A program made the position numbers and the translations under genes. The notes beneath the pieces are model-generated. The model searched no databases. It was not told the DNA's origin and saw only the letters and a list, made by a program, of their open reading frames with translations. From JAQUVS01 sp964389735 (GTDB lineage: Bacteria > Bacillota_I > Bacilli_A > RF39 > UBA660): a stretch of 9,513 nt of DNA. The stretch lies in NCBI GenBank assembly GCA_964389735.1, contig CAYMEJ010000032.1:1-9513 (forward strand), given 5' to 3'. Shown piece after piece: positions 5,996 through 9,513 of the stretch (position 1 is the stretch's first letter; each line of letters starts with the position of its first letter).

Positions 5996-6945
5996 TCGTT
6001 CACCTTCTTAATATTTCCTATTTCACTCCAGTTTTCAGGGAATCCCATTCTATCTAACACCTTATTAACTGGAATTGTTCTAAGATTATATTCTAAATTA
6101 TCAAGAGCTTTCTTTATTTCTAAAATCATATCTTTAGTTTCATTAGCACTTAATAATTGTTTTATTATGATTATTAGTGCAAATAGATCATTTTTACCAT
6201 AAATATATTCTCCATCAATTTTTTCAATTTGTAAAAATTGGTGATAAAAATTATCATCTATTGACCTTTGTGTTTTATTTTCAAATAATATATCTTCATG
6301 TGCACACAAATTTCTATAATTAGCTAATATTGGTAAATATGCAATCATATCTTCAATAGTTACATTATAAATATTAGCAATAGCATCTTGATCCTCTCTT
6401 TTTATTATAGAATACATTTCACTAACTATACCAAAAGATAAAACTTTTACTAATACCCATAGTGGAATATATCCATAATTATTGATGTAGTGCATTGTAG
6501 CAGAATGTTGATTACCATTAATTCTAACCTGTCTTTTCATCTTTTTAATAAGATCATTAACTTGTCTAGTTTTATCTGGAGAGTTAGTAAAATTATTTGG
6601 TTTTAAATAATCTTTTTCTTTATAACCATATTTTTTAGATAGTTGATATGAAATTATAGATTTAATATTATTTTCAATTATTAATAAATTTTTGAAAATA
6701 ATATTACGAAATTGTCTATCAAACATAAATAAACTATATATTTCTTCAATAGTAGTTCCTTCAATAAACTTTCTATTATCTTCAGATTTCATAAATAAAT
6801 GACGATAACCATTTAAAAAGAAATAGTTTTCTCTTAATAATATTTCTTTAGCATACTTCTCATCATTTATTACTAAACCCTTATAACGAAGTATTTCGAT
6901 TTGCTCATCTAAATTTTTAAACTCTTTCATATTTCTACCTATCAT
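5992..6945 (-). CDS. Abi_2 family (AbiD/AbiF-like) HEPN protein
   Basis: A 317-residue cytosolic protein of the Abi_2 family, related to lactococcal phage abortive-infection proteins AbiD and AbiF. Visible hallmarks: an N-terminal repeat-like start (KNLDEQIEILRYKGLVI, 10-26), NYFFLNGYRHLF (40-51), the central PLWVLVKVLSFG (161-172), and NYRNLCAHEDILFENK (209-224). The last contains R211-N-L-C-A-H216, an Rx4H motif of the HEPN RNase fold, so RNA cleavage is the expected activity. I prefer ATG 6945, six bases after AGGTG (6956-6952); the GTG at 6954 is part of that site, and a later ATG at 6930 is also possible. It has a promoter facing away from the phospholipase gene. It ends in TGA overlapping the protease ATG; if TGA were read as Trp the protein would end only four residues later. 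Confidence 0.88.
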   Translation of the reverse strand: MIGRNMKEFKNLDEQIEILRYKGLVINDEKYAKEILLRENYFFLNGYRHLFMKSEDNRKFIEGTTIEEIYSLFMFDRQFRNIIFKNLLIIENNIKSIISYQLSKKYGYKEKDYLKPNNFTNSPDKTRQVNDLIKKMKRQVRINGNQHSATMHYINNYGYIPLWVLVKVLSFGIVSEMYSIIKREDQDAIANIYNVTIEDMIAYLPILANYRNLCAHEDILFENKTQRSIDDNFYHQFLQIEKIDGEYIYGKNDLFALIIIIKQLLSANETKDMILEIKKALDNLEYNLRTIPVNKVLDRMGFPENWSEIGNIKKVNE

Positions 6946-6963
6946 TACTCTCACCTATTATAA

Positions 6964-6972
6964 ATTATACCA
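6964..6972 (-). promoter_or_regulatory. Extended -10 promoter of the Abi_2/HtrA unit
   Basis: TGGTATAAT on the minus strand. No clear -35. Only 7 bases separate it from the Shine-Dalgarno AGGTG, so transcription should start almost on the ribosome binding site. Confidence 0.6.
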
Positions 6973-7013
6973 TAAACAATGTGTAAAATATATGAAAATT
7001 TAATGAAAAAATA

Positions 7014-7022
7014 TGATATAAT
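7014..7022 (+). promoter_or_regulatory. Extended -10 promoter of the phospholipase C-family gene
   Basis: TGATATAAT, identical to the one in front of the tail-anchored protein gene, diverges from the Abi_2 promoter about 45 bases away. No strong -35 is seen. The Shine-Dalgarno AAGGTGG (7032-7038) follows after 9 bases. Confidence 0.6.
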
Positions 7023-7046
7023 TTAGTCTATAAGGTGGTGAGAAAA

Positions 7047-8027
7047 ATGCCAAGTACTATAACACATGCATACTTTGCAAATGATGTTTATAATAAAATG
7101 AGTATTCCAACTAAAGAATTATTATTAGACCACAAAGAGATGCTTAAAACAAGTGCACAAAATACTGATGTATTATTTTTTTATAACATTGCAAACTTAA
7201 AAAAAGGTAAAAAAGTTCGTAAATTTGGTTATTATTCTCAAAAAAATAAAACATACAAGTTTTTTGAAACACTAATTAATTATATTAAATATAATGGATA
7301 TTCAAATGATGGTGAAGTAATGGCTTATCTATATGGAATGTTATCACACTACATATTAGATAGTACAATTCACCCATATATTGCATATAAAACTGGAGAA
7401 TATAATAGCAAAGATAAAAGCACATACAAATATAATCAATTACATGGTGAAATGGAATCATACTTAGATAATTATTTCATTTCAATAAGAGAAAATATCA
7501 CACCATGGAAATTTAAATGCTACAATTATTGTCTTAATGTAACAGAATTAAATTCAAATTTAAAAGAAGTTATTGATTTTACATATAAAGAAACATTTAA
7601 TTTAAATAACATGAGTAAATACTATATTGAATCAATAAAACAAATGAAATCATTTTATAGGATATTTAGATATGATCCTACTTGTCTTAAAAAGGGATTT
7701 TATCATATTGTGGACTTTATTATGCCAAGATCAATTTTAAGAGTTGTACCACTTTCATATCATATTAATCCTAAAGGAAAAAAAGAATTTTTAAATTTAG
7801 AAAGAAAAAATTGGTATAATCCAACTACTAAAACTGATAAACATAATGAATCAGTTATTGATTTATATAATATAAGTTTAAATAAAATGGTCGAAATAGT
7901 TAATGAACTTAACGAATATATATATAATGATAAAAAAATAAATCTTAAAAAATTAATAGGAAACAATAATTACTTAACTGGTAAAGATTGTGATAAAGAA
8001 AGAGAATTAAAATATTTTGAATTTTAA
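7047..8027 (+). CDS. Zinc-dependent phospholipase C-family protein
   Basis: A 326-residue protein starting MPSTITHAYFANDVY, the characteristic N-terminus of the firmicute zinc-dependent phospholipase C family. Likely metal ligands are H7, D41 (QNTD), H101 and D105 in GMLSHYILDSTIHPYI, H109, and H133 in LHGEMESYLD; the spacing fits the family. No signal peptide is present, unlike secreted toxins such as alpha-toxin, so the protein should be intracellular, where it may act on membrane phospholipid or another phosphodiester. The substrate is unproven. The ATG is chosen over the upstream GTG codons at 7035 and 7038 because those are part of the Shine-Dalgarno AAGGTGG, 8 bases before ATG. It diverges from the Abi_2 unit and is followed by the SpoIID gene, from which a terminator separates it. 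Confidence 0.87.
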   Translation: MPSTITHAYFANDVYNKMSIPTKELLLDHKEMLKTSAQNTDVLFFYNIANLKKGKKVRKFGYYSQKNKTYKFFETLINYIKYNGYSNDGEVMAYLYGMLSHYILDSTIHPYIAYKTGEYNSKDKSTYKYNQLHGEMESYLDNYFISIRENITPWKFKCYNYCLNVTELNSNLKEVIDFTYKETFNLNNMSKYYIESIKQMKSFYRIFRYDPTCLKKGFYHIVDFIMPRSILRVVPLSYHINPKGKKEFLNLERKNWYNPTTKTDKHNESVIDLYNISLNKMVEIVNELNEYIYNDKKINLKKLIGNNNYLTGKDCDKERELKYFEF

Positions 8028-8036
8028 TTCTTTTTT
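8004..8036 (+). terminator. Rho-independent terminator of the phospholipase C-family gene
   Basis: GAATTAAAAT and ATTTTAATTC form a perfect 10-bp stem with a 7-base loop, followed by six T. The gene's TAA stop (8025-8027) lies in the right arm, so the final codons form the hairpin. Confidence 0.8.
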
Positions 8037-8062
8037 GTATGAAATATCAAATTATTTACAAT
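8035..8062 (+). promoter_or_regulatory. Putative promoter of the SpoIID-domain gene
   Basis: TTGTAT (8035-8040) and TACAAT (8057-8062) with a 16-base spacer; the -35 begins in the T-tract of the preceding terminator. The Shine-Dalgarno AGGTG (8072-8076) follows after 9 bases. Nothing marks it as sporulation-specific. Confidence 0.5.
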
Positions 8063-8082
8063 AATATTATTAGGTGATTAAT

Positions 8083-9147
8083 ATGTTCTATAAACACATA
8101 ATAATAAATAACAAAAATAAAGAAGTACTATACTTGTATTTAATTAATACACAAGAATTTGCAAATGATTTGAATAATGAAAATAGCAAAGAAAACATAA
8201 TTGATAAAATAAATAATTATATTAGAAATGCAAATATAGATTTTAATGGAAAAAAAGTATACTTAGTAATAAACGATATAATTATTTCATCTGTTGATCT
8301 AAAAAACAATAAATATGATAATTATACAATAAGTGAAAATAATGCAAAATTAATCAACCTTGAAAAAAGTACAGGAATAATTAAGAAAATGAAATTAGAA
8401 GATTATGTTTTTGGTGTAGTAAGTAATGAAATGCCAGGAATTTTTAATATTGAAGCATTAAAAGCCCAAGCAGTCTTGGCTAGAACTTATGCTATGAAAA
8501 GAATTAAAAATAATTTACCTATTAGAGATCAAAATTCAATACAAATTTATAGAGACATAAAATATTTAAGAGATATTTGAAAAGATAAATTTAAAAAATA
8601 TTATAGCAAAATTAAAAAAGCAGTTAAAGATACAGAAGATGAAGTATTAAAATACAAAGAAAACTATATAGAAACTTACTATCATACTTGTAATAATGGT
8701 AAAACCGAGGAGTCAGAAAACGTTTTAAAATTAGCCTATCCATATTTAACAAGTGTCCCTAGTGAATGGGACTTAAACAATAATTGGCATGTGGGAATAA
8801 GAGAAGTAAGTAATGAATATTTAGAAAAATTATTAAATACTCCTATTAATAAAAATACTAAAGTAACAATACTATCAAAAACAAAAGGGAATTGCGTAAA
8901 ATATATAAAATTTAATAATAAAGTATTTGATGGATTAATATTAAGTAGAAGACTAGCACTAAACTCTAATGATTTTTCTGTTCAAATAAAAAGAAATAGT
9001 ACCATATTTACAACAAAAGGTCATGGTAGTGGTTTAGGATTATCAAAGTATGGTGCAGAAGGTATGGCCAATAGTGGTTATAACTATAAACAAATACTTA
9101 ATCATTATTATCAAAACACTTATATTGAAAAAGAAAAAACTTACTAA
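8083..9147 (+). CDS. SpoIID/LytB-domain protein with in-frame TGA at codon 166
   Basis: SpoIID-family proteins are lytic transglycosylases acting on stem-peptide-free peptidoglycan. Reading through the TGA at 8578-8580 gives 354 residues. Before it is LEDYVFGVVSNEMPG (105-119) with E116 at the place of the catalytic glutamate, then ALKAQAVLARTYA. After it, in the same frame, come KIKKAVKDT (177-185), NNGKTEESENV, PYLTSV, and the C-terminal KGHGSGLGLSKYGAEGMA (312-329), all family hallmarks. The TGA falls where relatives have a conserved Trp (xLWG before a KAV motif), so either it is read as Trp or a TGG-to-TGA change has split the gene into 165- and 188-residue parts. The other two Trp codons here are TGG. 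No signal peptide or membrane anchor is seen, unlike SpoIID itself. ATG 8083 follows AGGTG by six bases; the GTG at 8074 belongs to that site. Confidence 0.85.
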
Positions 9148-9162
9148 ATCTAGTAAGTTTTT
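9135..9162. terminator. Bidirectional terminator between spoIID-like gene and rpsI
   Basis: AAAAACTTACTA and TAGTAAGTTTTT form a perfect 12-bp inverted repeat with a 4-base loop. T-rich sequence follows on both strands, so it can end both converging transcripts. The SpoIID-gene stop TAA (9145-9147) lies at the loop edge; the rpsI stop is 18 bases away. Confidence 0.85.
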
Positions 9163-9179
9163 GTTTGTAATTATTAATT

Positions 9180-9513
9180 CTAACGTTTTGAGAATTGTGG
9201 TGCTCTACGAGCTTTCTTAAGACCTGGTTTCTTACGTTCTTTGATTCTTGCATCACGTGTAATGAATCCAGCTGGTTTTAATAGTTTTCTAAAACTATTT
9301 TCACTGTCTCTTGAAGTTGTACTATCATATTCTAATAAAGCTCTTGTAATTCCTAAACGAATTGCACCAGTTTGACCAGAAAAACCTCCACCAGTTACAT
9401 TAACTTCTACATCAAACATTTCTTTTGTATTAGTTAATACTAATGGTTGTTCTAAATCCATAATAAGGTTTTTAAAAGGTAGATATTCATTTACATCTTT
9501 ACCATTAACAGTA
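9180..9513 (-). CDS. rpsI: 30S ribosomal protein S9, 5' end outside window
   Basis: The last 110 codons of S9, a core protein of the small subunit whose C-terminal tail reaches towards the P-site tRNA. The frame is open to the right edge, where it reads TVNGKDVNEYLPF, so the methionine codon at 9461 is internal. Hallmarks are VNVTGGGFSGQTGAIRLGI, the AGFITRDARIKERKKPGLKK region and the near-universal end KKARRAPQFSKR. About 20-30 N-terminal residues are missing. Between RALL and AGF there are 20 residues against about 12 in Bacillus subtilis, an insertion of about eight (STTSRDSENS region). The gene usually follows rplM, which would lie to the right. It ends in TAG and converges on the SpoIID gene with a shared terminator. 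Confidence 0.97.
   Translation of the reverse strand, partial: TVNGKDVNEYLPFKNLIMDLEQPLVLTNTKEMFDVEVNVTGGGFSGQTGAIRLGITRALLEYDSTTSRDSENSFRKLLKPAGFITRDARIKERKKPGLKKARRAPQFSKR

Noticed and set aside
6946..7046. A structured RNA partner for the Abi_2 protein, as described for some AbiF systems
   Set aside because: Only about 90 bases lie upstream and these are taken up by two divergent promoters and ribosome binding sites; downstream the gene overlaps the protease gene. I see no strong hairpin set.
8791..9147. A separate short gene starting at GTG 8791
   Set aside because: It is the C-terminal part of the SpoIID frame, which is open back to the TGA; there is no ribosome binding site before this GTG.
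1..9513. Mobile element, prophage or CRISPR array
   Set aside because: No transposase, integrase, terminal inverted repeats, target duplications or regularly spaced repeats were seen; the only defence-like gene is the Abi_2 gene.

Overview
The window is about three-quarters A+T, densely packed, and carries firmicute-type genes (ribosomal protein S9, a SpoIID/LytB-domain protein, an HtrA-like S1C protease, a membrane-bound XRE regulator, an AbiD/AbiF-type protein and a zinc-dependent phospholipase C-family protein). It looks like a low-GC member of the Bacilli, perhaps one of the uncultured gut lineages related to Erysipelotrichia and Mollicutes; that placement is inference. A 100-base run of N inside an ABC transporter gene shows this is a draft or metagenome assembly. 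I see no tRNA, rRNA, CRISPR array or insertion sequence.

Layout. On the minus strand, reading right to left within each unit: (a) the first codons of a putative N-acetylmuramoyl-L-alanine amidase at the left edge; (b) an unrecognised 264-residue protein with a degenerate HExxH-like motif; (c) a two-gene unit, an unrecognised tail-anchored protein followed by a HAD phosphatase; (d) an ABC exporter pair (ATPase broken by the gap, then permease) followed by a six-TM XRE regulator with an elaborate operator-like region in front of it; (e) an Abi_2/HEPN gene overlapping an HtrA-like protease gene by 4 bases. On the plus strand are a zinc-dependent phospholipase C-family gene and a SpoIID/LytB gene with an in-frame TGA. 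The right edge holds the 3' part of rpsI on the minus strand, convergent with spoIID.

Transcription signals are compact. Terminator hairpins overlap the stop codons of five or six genes, and the next promoter usually starts in the terminator T-tract. Several promoters have an extended -10 (TGnTATAAT) placed so that the mRNA would start almost at the Shine-Dalgarno. Most ribosome binding sites are of the AGGTGA type, so four genes have a GTG in their Shine-Dalgarno that can be mistaken for a start codon.

The two most notable points are the TGA in spoIID, which sits exactly where the family has a conserved tryptophan, and the coupled HEPN RNase-like/membrane protease pair, which could be a small defence or stress module.
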